Below are positions 1 to 11,857 of a DNA stretch of 64,000 nucleotides, one piece after another. The notes beneath the pieces were generated by a model. The model made no database searches and had not been told where the DNA came from. It worked only from the letters and a program-made list of their open reading frames with translations. The translations under genes and the position numbers were made by a program. Within the stretch, counting starts at the first letter, position 1; every line of letters begins with the position of its first letter. Source of the DNA: Rostratula benghalensis (taxonomy: Eukaryota > Chordata > Aves > Charadriiformes > Rostratulidae); NCBI GenBank assembly GCA_013399305.1, contig VXAI01000065.1:3479356-3543355 (forward strand), in the 5' to 3' direction.

Positions 1-53
1 TCCCTCCCTTCCTTCCTTCCTTCCTTCCTTCTCTCTTTCTTTCTCTTTCTTTC
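1..53. repeat. Pyrimidine microsatellite (TTCC)n/(TTTC)n
   Basis: The window opens with TCCC/TTCC units that pass into CTTT units. It is a low-complexity polypyrimidine tract inside an ADAMTSL1 intron and may extend left of the window. Confidence 0.95.
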
Positions 54-1136
54 GACTTTGCTATAAAGCATCAAAACTTTTGGAGATATTTCAATGATAA
101 AATGCAGTAATTTACTTTGCAAATCTTGGGCATTAATAAGACCAGAAGAAAAATTTAAAAAATACCACCATGACCCCCCCAAACTGATACAACAGGAATT
201 CCAGATGAAAGGCACCTTTTAAAAGCCCTGGAAATATAGCTGTATGGAACAGTTTATAGTTAGAGCTGAATTAAATTTTCAGGATTTAGCTCTCTCAGAC
301 CTAAGCCGAAGTATCTCTGAGCTGTTTTGTGTCACATAAGCATGATTTTACAATGCCACTATAAAAGGAGTTGCAGAAGCCTCCTCAAGCCCCCAGTGGA
401 TAACTCCATAGCTAATCCCACACAGACAGGCACAACAGCAGGGGAACACCTTGACCCACTTGCTTGCTGTCACTGGAGTTGGAAGCCCACTGAAAACAAT
501 TTGAAAAGTTTGTTGCAGGCAAAGCAGCACTTTCAGAGATAGGGCTTAACACCATTAGTTTAAATAAAAGAAACCAGGTTATCTGACAGTAAGAAGCTTG
601 TTTATGTCCCTCATCATCTTATACTAAGTATTATGGGAAAACTTTCTGGTTATGGTCTGGTATTCCCAATCCCAGTGTTTCCACTGTAGGTTAAAGAAAA
701 CATGGTCAATGTATAGAAACAGCTTGCATGTTGCTCTAAACCTCCTACACTATTAAAGTGCCTGTAGCTATCACTCTGGCTTCTTTTTCCTATTTTTGGC
801 CTCTGGCAAAGGGTGGTATTTTGGTTGCAGTACCAGGCAAACCCCTCTCTGCAGCTCCAGTTGTACTGGTGTTTATTGATTCAGCTGGTTCTCATGTGTG
901 TCCACATGGTTTTAATGCTATTCTGCCTCTGCTCTAAACATGCTTTTTCATTTTCCAAGACAGCTTTTCCCGTGGAATTTGGTGACACTGCAATATTACA
1001 AAAAAGCAGGTGGCCTCATACTCCAGCATTTTCCTCCATCCACCTGTCTTGTGTAGGTACTTAGTGTCACAGTTCATCTGTCTCCTGTGGGTCCAGTGTG
1101 CTTGGTCTGATAAACTGTGGTGCTTCTTTTGTACAG
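1..1136 (+). other. ADAMTSL1 intron (3' part)
   Basis: This is the tail of the intron before the first visible exon. Apart from the microsatellite at its left end I see only unique AT-rich sequence and the acceptor (TTCTTTTGTACAG) at 1124-1136. Short open frames here are broken or read on both strands and have no recognisable content. Confidence 0.8.
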
Positions 1137-1265
1137 GAAAACCTCTGATAAAGACATCAAGAGCTACTGTGATCAACACTGAATCGCCTGCTGTCACTGT
1201 TGATATTGGAAGCACAGTGAAAACAATCCAGAGAGCAAATGTTACCATTAGCTGCCAGGTGGCAG
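1137..1265 (+). CDS. ADAMTSL1: ADAMTSL1 exon: N-terminal half of an Ig-like C2 domain
   Basis: The exon is 129 bp and phase 1 at both ends, as is usual for exons of extracellular modules. It starts after TTTGTACAG and ends at GGCAG|GTGAG. It reads KPLIKTSRATVINTE..., then a beta-strand region (VTVDIGSTVKT) and NVTISCQVAG, where the Cys is the B-strand cysteine of the Ig fold. NVT is a likely N-glycosylation site. The tryptophan and second cysteine of this domain are on the next exon, about 8.4 kb downstream. The sequence agrees closely with what I know of vertebrate ADAMTSL1; the paralogue ADAMTSL3 would look similar. Confidence 0.95.
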
Positions 1266-4200
1266 GTGAGAAATTATTTGGTCTCCCATGCACTTCAGCT
1301 ACAAATTTCTGCAGGGTTCTTTGCTAAAATTGGTGTCTCCAGGTGCAGCTGGGTGAAAGAGCAGGGCTTTCCTAGGACTCTGGCAAACCATTCTTCCATT
1401 AATCTTAGCAATGAAATTGTCCTATTGTCAATACCAAGAAAATACCCAAGAAAAGTGTTGGGGCTTAAGAAAATTCTTCTGGGACAATATGACAGGCATT
1501 TTTGTTAGAGACACACAGTATAATTGGGATACAACAAAACTGGCACAACTTCCCACCTGTTAGGGATGTTTGATGAGAATACATAAACATGGATTAACTC
1601 ATTTCCTCATTGATGGGGTTTTCAAAGTTCAGTTCCCTTCAGTTCCCTGTTAGTTCCCTTTTTTCCTGCCAAACTCAGTGGGTTTATTTTCAAATTAAGG
1701 GCAGGTTAGCACTTCCTATTTCTGATTTTCCTTTTTTTTATTTCTTGGGAGTGCACGAATTTAGAGGAATTCTGCCAAAACAGGCTTCTCCCTCAAACCG
1801 ATTTCCAGCCAGAGACTGAATGTCCCTCAGTCTTACAAAGGCCACTTGCATCTTTCTAATGGTGACAAAAAATAGATTGACCTTACTGTCTTGTTGCAGT
1901 CCTATGGTTATTGGTGGGAATGGTGTTTGTATTGGGAGGAGAACTGAGTGAGCTGGGAAATCTCTAAAGACGCAGGACCAACCCTTTGCTTCATTACACT
2001 TCCATGCATAGTAAGAAGGTAAATGAGAAGGGAAGGGATCAGCTTATCTAACACAAAATGAGCCATGCTGAGTGTCACACAAATATCTGCAATGGAGACT
2101 TGCATTAAGTCCCTTAGACCCTTGCTTTAGCTTCTTGTTGCTAGCAGCTATGTCAGATGACATTAAATAAGCATCTACACTGAAAATATAAAAATGCCCT
2201 TCTTTTATTTACACTTACTGCTCACTTTAAATATTTAGTTGGTTTTGGTTTTCTTTCTTCAAGTGATGCCAACCACACCCCTACGCAAATTCTTAAGTAA
2301 AAGTAGTATTTGACTCAAGTTTCAGTATTTAGTCATCTGTCCTTTACAATGCCTGCACAATAGCTGTGCAAACAGCTACTACTATTAATTACTCTCAGTG
2401 GGATTAATGAAAGAGAAATACAGTGTCATTTTTTCCTAGAGGTTCATGTGGGAGTGAATTCAGTAATGCTGTTGCCCTCTGAACATTGACACTAGACACT
2501 CCCTCACAAGCAGACTGATGTCCAGTGTATTTCAAGGAAGAAGGATATGAAAGTTATACTCTTTTTCACCATGCCCTGCAGGGGACTGAGAGTGCGTGAA
2601 AGAGACTAGGTATTACATAAACATACATTATTTCAGATTTTTCTATCTGAATTCTCCCAGCTGCACATGGGGAGGCCCCATAGATATAGAAAGTGATTGC
2701 TGATTTAAGAAGTGCAGCTATTTCCCTTCAGTATAAAGACATCATAAAAAGAACAGGACATGGCTGAGGTAAGTTGCCATGATTCTTATGGTGTCAGAAA
2801 ACTACAGGAGAGGAGCACAGTATGGTCAGAGGCACAGATTCAGTGCCTTTTCTGAGATAAAAATAATTTCTAGCAACTGTATGAAGCCTACCTACTATGA
2901 CAGAGTACATCCACAAAATTTTAGCAGTTTCACAGCAACATCACTGTCTTCTCTCCCAGAAGACTTTTTGCTGTCTAGTAGCATTACTGCGTATTGGATA
3001 TTTCTGTGTACTTAAATAATTATTTTCTTCTTGTTTACCCTCTGCTGCTGCTTCCACAGAAAATGTCAACTTTTAACAAGAGATTAATAGTGTTGAAATT
3101 ATGATAAAGTCATAAATCACAAGCTGTGGTGCTACACAGGGAATAAGAGAGTAATATAGGCATTAGAATCCTTTTTTCATACAAATAGTGTTAATAATTC
3201 AACAGCAATTTAAAAAAAAAAAAAAGCTACATATGGGAAAAGATCCAGGAACAGAGTGATTTCTATCAGCTATCTCACCTATGCCTGGAAAGTACACCAT
3301 CTATCTCATAAACCCCATTAAACCACATGACAATAAATACAATTTTTCTTCTAATATAAGGATATTTTTTTATTTTTGCATCAGAATTATGATTATTCAA
3401 CCTTTTAATATGTTTTTGATAATTCTATTTAGAACAATCAATTCTAAGAGGAAGAGTAAATGCATTTTTGCTTCAGTCAGCAAACGTGTCATATCCTAGT
3501 TACTTCTTCAGAGTAGATGAACTTTACAGCTATGTAGTTTGCTAAAGTTCCCCAGAAGACATTAACAATGAAATTGACATCAAACCATAGTAAGTTAATG
3601 TGCAACAGTTAATGCAGTAACATCTGATAATAAAAAAGAAATTAGTGTGTGAGAAAGAAGTGAACATAATTAGCAAACAGAAAGCTAGCAACCAGAAATC
3701 ATGTGGAGCCTTAACTAGATGAAAAAACTCTTCACAGAGGTCACCTTTTCCCTGTATTAGTTTTCCTCTAGTGATTTCAGGAGTTCCTGAGACAGTACAG
3801 CAACTGAGAGTTGTTCCAAATTAGAATTTGTGGCCTAATAATCTTATCATGATAAACTGTGTTGATATCACTATGCTGTATAGTCTGTAGTATAGGACCA
3901 TGTATGTACTGGATCTTGATGTCTTTGCTTATATAGGGGACACATCTTTATTAAAAGTCATCAGGACAGCAGAATAAATATTTATAGGAAAAATACTAAG
4001 TATGAGGATCAGTTATGACATTTTCTAAAGCTGCTCTTGCTGTCAAGGCACAGAAATGCACACTTGCTGCTGACAGGTGTTGATAAGCCCAGAGAAGGTT
4101 TCTTAAAAACAAGAGATAATGAAAGAGAAGCCTCCCAGAATTACTCCCAGAGCCTAGGGAGTAATTTTGTATTGCTCTTATATTTGTTATGAAAGGTAGA

Positions 4201-7200
4201 AACACTTTCAAAATCTGTGTTCTGAGCTGAAATCTGTAGTTATTAAGGATAAAGGAAAACAAGATTATCCTGGATGCATTAGAGTTTAATTGCCCTGATA
4301 ATTGGCCTGACTGATAAGAATTGTCAGGATGAAATTCTGATTTGGTTATACCACAAAGATGGTGGTGTGATTTTATTCAAGCCTGAAAGTCAGCCTTCTT
4401 TCACTAGACATAACTTTGCTACTTTGTAGAGGTGACAGAATATTTTTTAAACATGCTTAGGTGATAGTGCTCATTTCCAGACTTCTCCAAAAGTAAGGGA
4501 AGTCCGATGGAGAAGTCACTCAGGAGCCCTCCAGATGTTCATGACTTCCAAGTGGAGGATTTTCTTCGAGCTTCAGAAAGACAGAGGCATTTTTGGGGTG
4601 GGCAATTTTATTGCTGTGGGCAATTTTACTTCCAAATGGGAAATGGGACCAATTTGGATAACATCAATATCACTAGGAAGCTTTCTGTTTACTTCTGTTG
4701 ATTTCAGCACTGAAATTGTTCAGGTATTCATTCAGAAGCCTCAAACAATCTGGCCCAACCTGCAATGGAAAATCAGTTGGACATGAAAGGAGGAACCAGT
4801 TTTTAAAAGCTAGTTCTTAGGGCATTTCTTCATGGTATCCTTACGGCCCTAAGATTTCTAACAGAGCTACCTGCCTGCAAAGTGTCATGTTACATTAGTC
4901 ACTGTTGAATCAGAACAGGTTTAGATGAGTGTCTTAAAATACATTACCATGCTGACCCGTATATCCTTTGCACTCTTATGTTTCAACTTGAAGCTCTTTC
5001 AACTGTCCTAAATATTCCTTTCCTCTGTATTCCATCTGTATTCTGGAAGTTATATTTTTCTAGTTCTTAATTTGCTTCATGACCTGTATTTGTTCATCAA
5101 CTACACCAGATTCTGACATGCAAGTCACAATTTCAGTAATATTGTGGCATTGGAAACGATCACTGCTAGTTCCCTGTATTGCTATGTTTCCTGTCCACAA
5201 AAGCTCCTGCTTTATCAAAATTATCTTGATTGGTACGCACAGTTCTGCTTGCTACGTATTTCAGATAGCCTTCTTAAACTGGATACATGTACAGTGATGG
5301 AGGGGATAGCTGTAGAAGAATAGGGTAGTTATTCACCGTCTAAAGTCCTGCCAGCCCAGCAAAGTGAGTTTTGTTTCCAGCTGCTGCCTCTCAGACTATC
5401 AGTCTCTGTGATTGTTTCTGCAAGGCAAACACACTCAGGCCCCTCTCCTCTGTCACTCACTCTTCCCAGCAAAACTGACTGAAATGCTCTTGCTACCCCT
5501 TGTGGCAATGCCACACAACGAAGTTTGCTCATCCCTCCCTGTGCTGGCTGCTTAATTCCTGTCTTGAGGTTTATATGCATCACTAAAGGTGGAAGCACGA
5601 AGGAAACTGAAGGTGCTGCTCACTGACATACACCGCTTATCTTCCCTTAACCAAACTATAGAAACAGCTGTACAGGTTAATTTCAAACAATATCCTGTTA
5701 GTGTGGAAACTTCACAGAAGAAAAATACACTTTGTAGAGTAGCAGTCAGAAAAATGTCTTTGTACAGTGCACCTTTATTAAACTCAACAGTAATTCCTCA
5801 ACACTAAGGGGTCTTAGCTTTAACCCCTTGTTGCATCTGCTAGTGAAGTGTATTCAAGAGGAATTGACCTTTAGCAGCAGAAGTCTTGCAAGAAGCAAAT
5901 TAGTTTTGTCTGTCTCTTTATATTTATTTATTTTAAGAGTCTCTGCTCCTCAGGACTGTGGTCATATGAAATCCTAATGTCCCTTTCCCTTCTTCTTTGT
6001 CCTTCTCAGCACTTCTCATCTCTTCCTCTTCTATTTGCACTTATCTTTCATTATTTTCAAGAAATACTTGAAAGTTCTACTGAATTTTAGTCTTCAAAAC
6101 AAAGAAAGAAGATGCATCCTGCTTAGAAGTGGAGAAAACTGTATAATTTTATGACCTTGTGATAATCTATTTCTGCGGTACATTTCTTGATACTTCCATT
6201 CCTAGGTGATGTAATGTGAAAACCTGTGCACTAGAAGTAGCTTAGACTACAAAATAGGATGGATCATTCTTTCAACGGAGTGTCATTGGGAGGACAAGTG
6301 CTGGGTTGTGAGTGTTTTGCCATTTCAGGGATTGCAGAACTGGAAGTCTTCTTTTTCTCTGCTTTGCTCTTCAGAGCTCAACTCTCAAACTTCCTTTTTT
6401 TTTGCAATGGAAACACAATAAACACACAGGCTTGAATAAACTTAAGGACTGGGGTTGTTTGCTATCCAGCAGTTGTCTGAGCTCCCATGAGGACTCTGCC
6501 TGGATGCTCTGGAGCTCTGGAAAAAATCAGAGTGAGGTTTTAAGTGGTGGTCAGCCCACCCATGCCACATAGGTCAAAGAGTAGCAGGCAGATGGAGAAC
6601 TGTGCACTGGTCCTATCTTAGCCAAGGGGTCAGAAAAAGGCCAATAGCCCATCCTTTTAAAAAAAGCTGAGTTGCAACAACACAAACAAGAAAAACCTTT
6701 TTGAAAGCAGCATCAAGGACAAATTCTTGTTTATTATTAGTTCCCATGAAGGGTCTAGATTAGCATATGCTATTTACCCTTAGACAGATATGAGAATCGC
6801 AGAATCACAGAATGGTATGTGGTTGGAAGGGATCTCTGGAGATCATGTAGTCCAACGCCCCTGCCAAAACAGGTCCACCTAGAGCAGGTTGCCCAGGAAC
6901 ATGTCCAGGCAGGTTTTGAATGTCTCCAAGGACAGAGACTTTACCACTTCTTTGAGCAGCCTGTTCCAGTGCTCTGCCACCCTCAAAGGAAAGAAGTTCC
7001 TCTTCACATTTAAATGGAACTTTCTATGTTCAAGTTTGTGCCCATTACCTCTTGTCCTGTTACTGGGCGCCACTGAAAAAAGACTGGCTCCATCCTCTTG
7101 ACACATATGTTTTAAGTATTTATGGGCATTGGTCAGATTTCCCCTCAGAATTCTCTTTTCTACATTAAAAAGACCCAGGTCCCTCAGCCATTCCTTCTAA

Positions 7201-9708
7201 TAGAGATGTTCTTGGCCCCTAATCATCTTTGTAGCCCTTTGCTGAACCCTGTCCAGCAGTTCCCTGTCCTTCTTGAACCAGGAAGCCCAGAACTGGACAC
7301 TCCAGATGGGGCCTCACCAGGGCTGCAGCGTAGAAGGGGATGATACCCTCCCTTGACCTGCTGACCAGACTCTTCTTGATGCACCCCAGGATGCCATTGT
7401 CCTTCTTGGCCACAAGAGCACATTGCTGGCCCATGATCATCCTGTTATCCAACAGGAGTCCTAGGTTTTCTCCACAGAGCTGATCTCCAGCAGGTCAGTC
7501 CTGAACCTGGTACAGGGGGTTATTCCTCCCTAGGTGTAGCACCCTACACTTGCCATTGTTGAATTTCATCAGGTACCTCTCTGCCCAACTCTCCAGCCTG
7601 TCCAGGTTTCTCTGTATGGCAGCACAGCATTCTGGTATGTCAGCCACCTCTCCTAGTTTTGTGTCATGAGCAAACTTGTATTCTGTCCTCTTTCCAGGGA
7701 TGGAGGTGTGGCTGACTGGCCTGCAATTTCATGGGTCCTCTTTCTTGCCTTTTCTGAAGGCTGGAGTGACATTGGCTTTCCTCCAGTCCTCAGGCATCTC
7801 TCCTGTTCTCCAGGACCTTTCAAAGTTAATAGAAAGTGTCTACTGAGCTACCTGCTCATCCTTGCATATCTACTGCTTCCCTTGCCTGATTTTTTTGCTC
7901 TTAGGGATGCACCAATCCTGAACTTGGAGAAAGCAATATTGATTATCATCCAGCTCTCTTGAGCCCTGCTACCTTCCAGAGCCTTAACCCATCGGATTTC
8001 TCCACGCAGTGTCTTAAAGAGGTCAAAGCTACCCTTCCTGAAACCCAAGGTTTCAATCCTACTTTTTGTTTTGCGCATGGTACCCAGGAGCCTGAACCTT
8101 TATCTTTTTGTGATCACTCCTCCAACCTTAATGTTCTCCACCAGTCGCTCTTTGTTTGTCAGAGCTAGGTCCAGTAGTACACCTCTCCTTTTGGTTCCTC
8201 CACCACCTGAGTCAAGAAGTTATCCCAGGAGGAACCTCCTGGATTGCAGTCCCATACAGCTTGCTTCCTACTACATTCTGAATGTGGATGAGACTCTCTG
8301 CCCTTACAGGGCTTCAGCTTTCCCTCCTGGCTGCCAAGATCACACATGCTCATTCCAGATGTCTTGGCAAAGTCACCAGGTGACCCTGGGAGAGGTGGGG
8401 GAAAAGGCCACATTGCTTTGTTGTGGATGAATAGGGAAAATCTTCATTTCCCATTTCTATCTGCATATGTTTAGTGAGGCACTTGCAATCAGGCGATCAT
8501 TATGAATACAGACAAATGGATGGTCATGCTCAGTAAGCACAGCTTGAGTGAGGTATTTCTGAAGCCAGGACCACAGAACTGACAAAGAAAGTGGGGTTTG
8601 GTTTTTGACCTGGATGCACAACCAGAAAGGTACTGTCAATGGGCAGAGGAACATGTTGCTGTGGTATAAAGCAGGGAAGGATGTAAGGTGGGCAGCAGAT
8701 AAGAGAATAATCGCTTAGGAATAACAACCTGTATGGATGCCCTTAATCTACTGTAGACACCAACACAGAGGGTACCACAAATGAGGGAGCATGCACTCCA
8801 GCAGTCATTAGGACTAGGGACATGCTACTCTTGCGGCCGTAATTCACATGGTATCACTTCCTCCCAGACACAGCTCCATAGGTATATCCCATCTGTTGAG
8901 ACTTTCAATGCCACTTCCCATGAACCAATTGTTTGGTAGTCAGTAGCACTAAATTACCTGATCTGGTATGCATTTAAATCAAAATAGCTACTGCAAGAAC
9001 AGGGGTCTTGCCAGCTACACATCAGAGTCCATTCTTGCAAGAGGGTATCCAACAGAGATAGCTGGACCTCAAATCCAAGTGCATAAAAGAAGGCAATTCT
9101 TCTTTAATTCTTCTTTATGTGGTTTATGAATCGGTAACAATCTTTCATCTAAAAACTCCAGGTGAGACCAGTGAAATTGTTTTTCTGAAGGTGTGAATGT
9201 TAACTGTTAGCACAATTTCAAAAAGGAAGATTAGAGGAGAAATCTGTGGAGGGCTCCTAAGTCCACAGAAACCACTTCTGACTCAGAAAGGTCCTGAGCT
9301 AAAGCTGCTGGGAGGATGGGAGAGGCACCAGTTTATGGCTTCTTCCAGAAGCCCTACTGTGCTAGGTTGACATTTGTTATGATCCAATAGAGGCTTACTT
9401 TTAAAGAGTGATGAGCTCAGAGTTCATTTCTACAATTCTGGGGCACTAAAAGGGAAGACTTCAATTTGGTTCTAACTCTTCTGCTTGATCTCAGAGGGTT
9501 CTAAGAAACATAAAGGCAGACAATGTGAAAGAGTTGACTAAACACTTCTGAGCTGCAAAAAATGTCACTTGGATATCATATTAAAATCTTGTTTTAATTG
9601 TTCTAGCTTAACAATTTTTATTTTTTTTTTTGTAGCAAGCATACCACTGTTTAGCAATGACATTATCTTACTTGTGTTATGTTTTATGTTTTGTCAATAC
9701 TTTTCCAG
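1266..9708 (+). other. ADAMTSL1 intron (8.4 kb) splitting the first Ig domain
   Basis: The intron runs from GTGAG to a TTTTCCAG acceptor. Its only recognisable element is the antisense CR1 LINE at about 6792-8265. The rest, 1266-6791 and 8266-9708, is AT-rich unique sequence with A and T homopolymers (for example at 3211-3224) and no exon-like frame that I can support. Confidence 0.85.
6792..8265 (-). mobile_element. CR1 LINE, antisense, internally deleted
   Basis: The left end has the CR1 3' tail in reverse (AGAATCACAGAATGG), followed on the minus strand by the conserved CR1 ORF2 C-terminal region (frame ending at 6879 with ...[18 protein letters not shown]) and the upstream tail of ORF2 to about 7678. 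At about 7680-7700 the sequence jumps to the start of the reverse transcriptase region (minus-strand translation near 7700-7800 has the EDWRKANVTPAF-like segment). The central catalytic part between them is absent. Sequence to about 8265 resembles the region between endonuclease and reverse transcriptase. Frames are broken by stops and shifts, so it is a dead copy. The right boundary is approximate. Confidence 0.88.
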
Positions 9709-9888
9709 GTGTTCCTGAAGCAGAAGTTACTTGGTTTAAGAACAAGGTCAAGCTGTCCCCTGCTCACCGCCAGCATGATGGCTCGTTGCTAATTACAAAT
9801 GTTTCCTTGCCAGATCAGGGGTTGTACTCCTGCAAGGCAGCCAATCTTCGTGGGGCAGTAACTGAAAGCTCCCAGCTGTTGATTCTTG
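9709..9888 (+). CDS. ADAMTSL1: ADAMTSL1 exon: C-terminal half of the first Ig-like C2 domain
   Basis: This exon is 180 bp, phase 1-1, bounded by TTTTCCAG and TTG|GTAAGT. Joined to the previous exon it continues G-VPEAEVTWFKN, with the core Ig tryptophan, then LLITNVSLPDQGLYSC, the DxGxYxC signature with the F-strand cysteine, and AANLRGAVTESSQLLIL as the last strand. NVS is a likely N-glycosylation site. Together with 1137-1265 it makes a complete Ig-C2 domain of about 90 residues. The open frame upstream of 9709 is intron read-through. Confidence 0.96.
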
Positions 9889-11722
9889 GTAAGTCCAGGG
9901 TATTTTGCACTTGCAGCAACTGATGTGGGTGCTGGCACATCTAGCCTGCAGAACTAGCCAGAGGATGCGGAATCAGAGAGAATGGCATACAAGTAGCCCT
10001 GTTAAAAGAAAAGAATCGGTCCACATTTGTTCTCAGGGCAGCATCAGCTGAAACAGGGTGGTGGTTAAAGGAAGGTGGATAAGGACAAAATGTCTCAGCA
10101 CAGGGACTGCACCTCCCAGTCCTGAGATACTCAGTTTCACTCTTTCAGGCTTACCTAGCTAAGACAACCGTTTATTAACCATTTCCTAAAGTGGCTCTCC
10201 TGAAATGAGAGTGATGCCACTTTTTCCCTGTGAGGGCCCTACCTCTGCTGAGCAGCCTTTCCATACATGGCTGTGTGATACTGACCTGTTTCACAACCAA
10301 GAGGTGCATAAAACCAGTGTGTTTTTAAGAATCACTTCCCCAGTTCAGTGAAGGGTGAAATTTACTTTTTCTTGGGTTTCTAAACAGAAAGAAAGCCAGT
10401 CTGGATGACTCGAAAAGACAATGTCAGCTGTGAAGCATGGGTGTTACTCAGTGGTAACTGGATGTGTGGGAAAAGGGTTTCCTTCCCTAGTAACACATCT
10501 TCTATCATTTCCCCACGTCTGGCAAATGAATGATCGAGCCAGACTTTGTAAGTGCTTCTGTACATCTGATAATGAAGTGTCAAATTGTGAAACCTAGCCC
10601 CCTAGTTATTAGTACTACAGTATTAAAGTGTCTGTTACAGATCTCATCTTTCACGACCATGGTGAGCACAGGTCCCATGGATAATGCAGCTTCCAGGGGA
10701 AGTTGTAAAGTCAGATTTCTCGATTTCACAGACATCACTAATCCCTCTTTATGAATGCTCACGTGATTCCCCTGTGAATCCAGGCTAGCTCTAAAAATTC
10801 AGTCTAAAAAAGTCTGAAAAAAAAATCAGCTGGGTTTCAGCTTATAAATAAAATTTCCCACATGATCTTTAAACCTTCTTCTGATCTTTATAAGTGGCTT
10901 AGTTTTTAAAGATGGAAAGTTACTGTGACTTAAGCAAAATACTTTTATTCATAAGCAAATCACTCTTTTAGTTCATTGATGGAAAGAAACAGTTCACTGT
11001 AACTCCTACTTGTCCTGCATGTGATCAACAACAGAATTTTGCTTAATATATGCCATGATCTATCTGAAAGGGGATGAAACCACCATTTACTTATATCTCC
11101 CATAAATTCCATGACAAACAGAATTGGGAATGATTGGCAACACAATTTATTTTTAAAATAGCATTATGGATAGTAGAGTACTAAATCCTACAGTTTTCAG
11201 CATAGGTGGATCTTCTAGAGCTCTGAACTCTTAGTCCTTTGGAGTTCTGGCTAAGTATATCATGGAATTTGGCATGGTTATAACCATATTAATCAAGACT
11301 TGATCTAAATGGTAGCAGACATTAAAAGTTTTCCACTGACTGCCAGGGACACTTAATTTGACTTCTGTGCTGTGTAAATTTGCTCTTTTGTCCAAGCTGC
11401 TGTATCTCCTGATACCATGTACCTTTGTCACATATAGAGAGGATCAACCAGAGTGCCATGGTAGCCTTCAGACAGAATTTCTTTTGGTTTGTGGTCGTAC
11501 TGATCCACATGTTATTTTAACAATTTCTCTAGTTCCTTACCTAACATGAGGCAAAGCATACCTTTAGTAGTTGCTCAAAGTTGCTTAGAGTGTCCCTCTG
11601 AAATGGTATTATTTCAGCACAGTAAATAATACAGCAATAGCCGCTTGTGGGTTTTTTTATGTCCTTGAGATGTTTTCTGCGATAATGTTGCTCATCACTT
11701 CAGTCTCCCAATCTGTTACCAG
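9889..11722 (+). other. ADAMTSL1 intron (1.8 kb)
   Basis: GTAAGT donor to the ...CTGTTACCAG acceptor. It is unique AT-rich sequence in which I see no repeat family and no further exon. Confidence 0.85.
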
Positions 11723-11857
11723 AGCCTCCACGACCTCTTCCTTACCTAGAAGACCTGGAAGCAATGCTTTCCACTTCTGGGACCAGCACTCATTCAGTGC
11801 TGACCTCTCCTTCGGGAACAAAAATGACCGTCAGTCCAGGGAGTTCTGCTGTCATAG
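11723..11857 (+). CDS. ADAMTSL1: ADAMTSL1 exon: linker and start of the second Ig-like domain
   Basis: The exon is 135 bp, phase 1-1. The acceptor is the AG at 11721-11722, not the AG at 11702-11703, because only the former keeps the frame (previous g + ag gives Glu). It reads E-PPRPLPYLEDLEAML, a Ser/Thr-rich stretch (STSGTSTHSVLTSPSG) that could carry O-glycans, then MTVSPGSSAVIG, the first strand of the next Ig domain. The donor is ATAG|GTAAGT. The linker is probably the fastest evolving part of the visible protein. Confidence 0.93.

Noticed and set aside
8071..8430. 119-residue plus-strand frame
   Set aside because: It lies largely in the antisense of the CR1 copy at 6792-8265 and has no gene-like content.
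11702..11703. CAG acceptor 20 bases before the chosen start of exon 11723-11857
   Set aside because: Using it would start the exon in phase 0 after an exon that ends in phase 1 and would break the frame. The AG at 11721-11722 keeps it.
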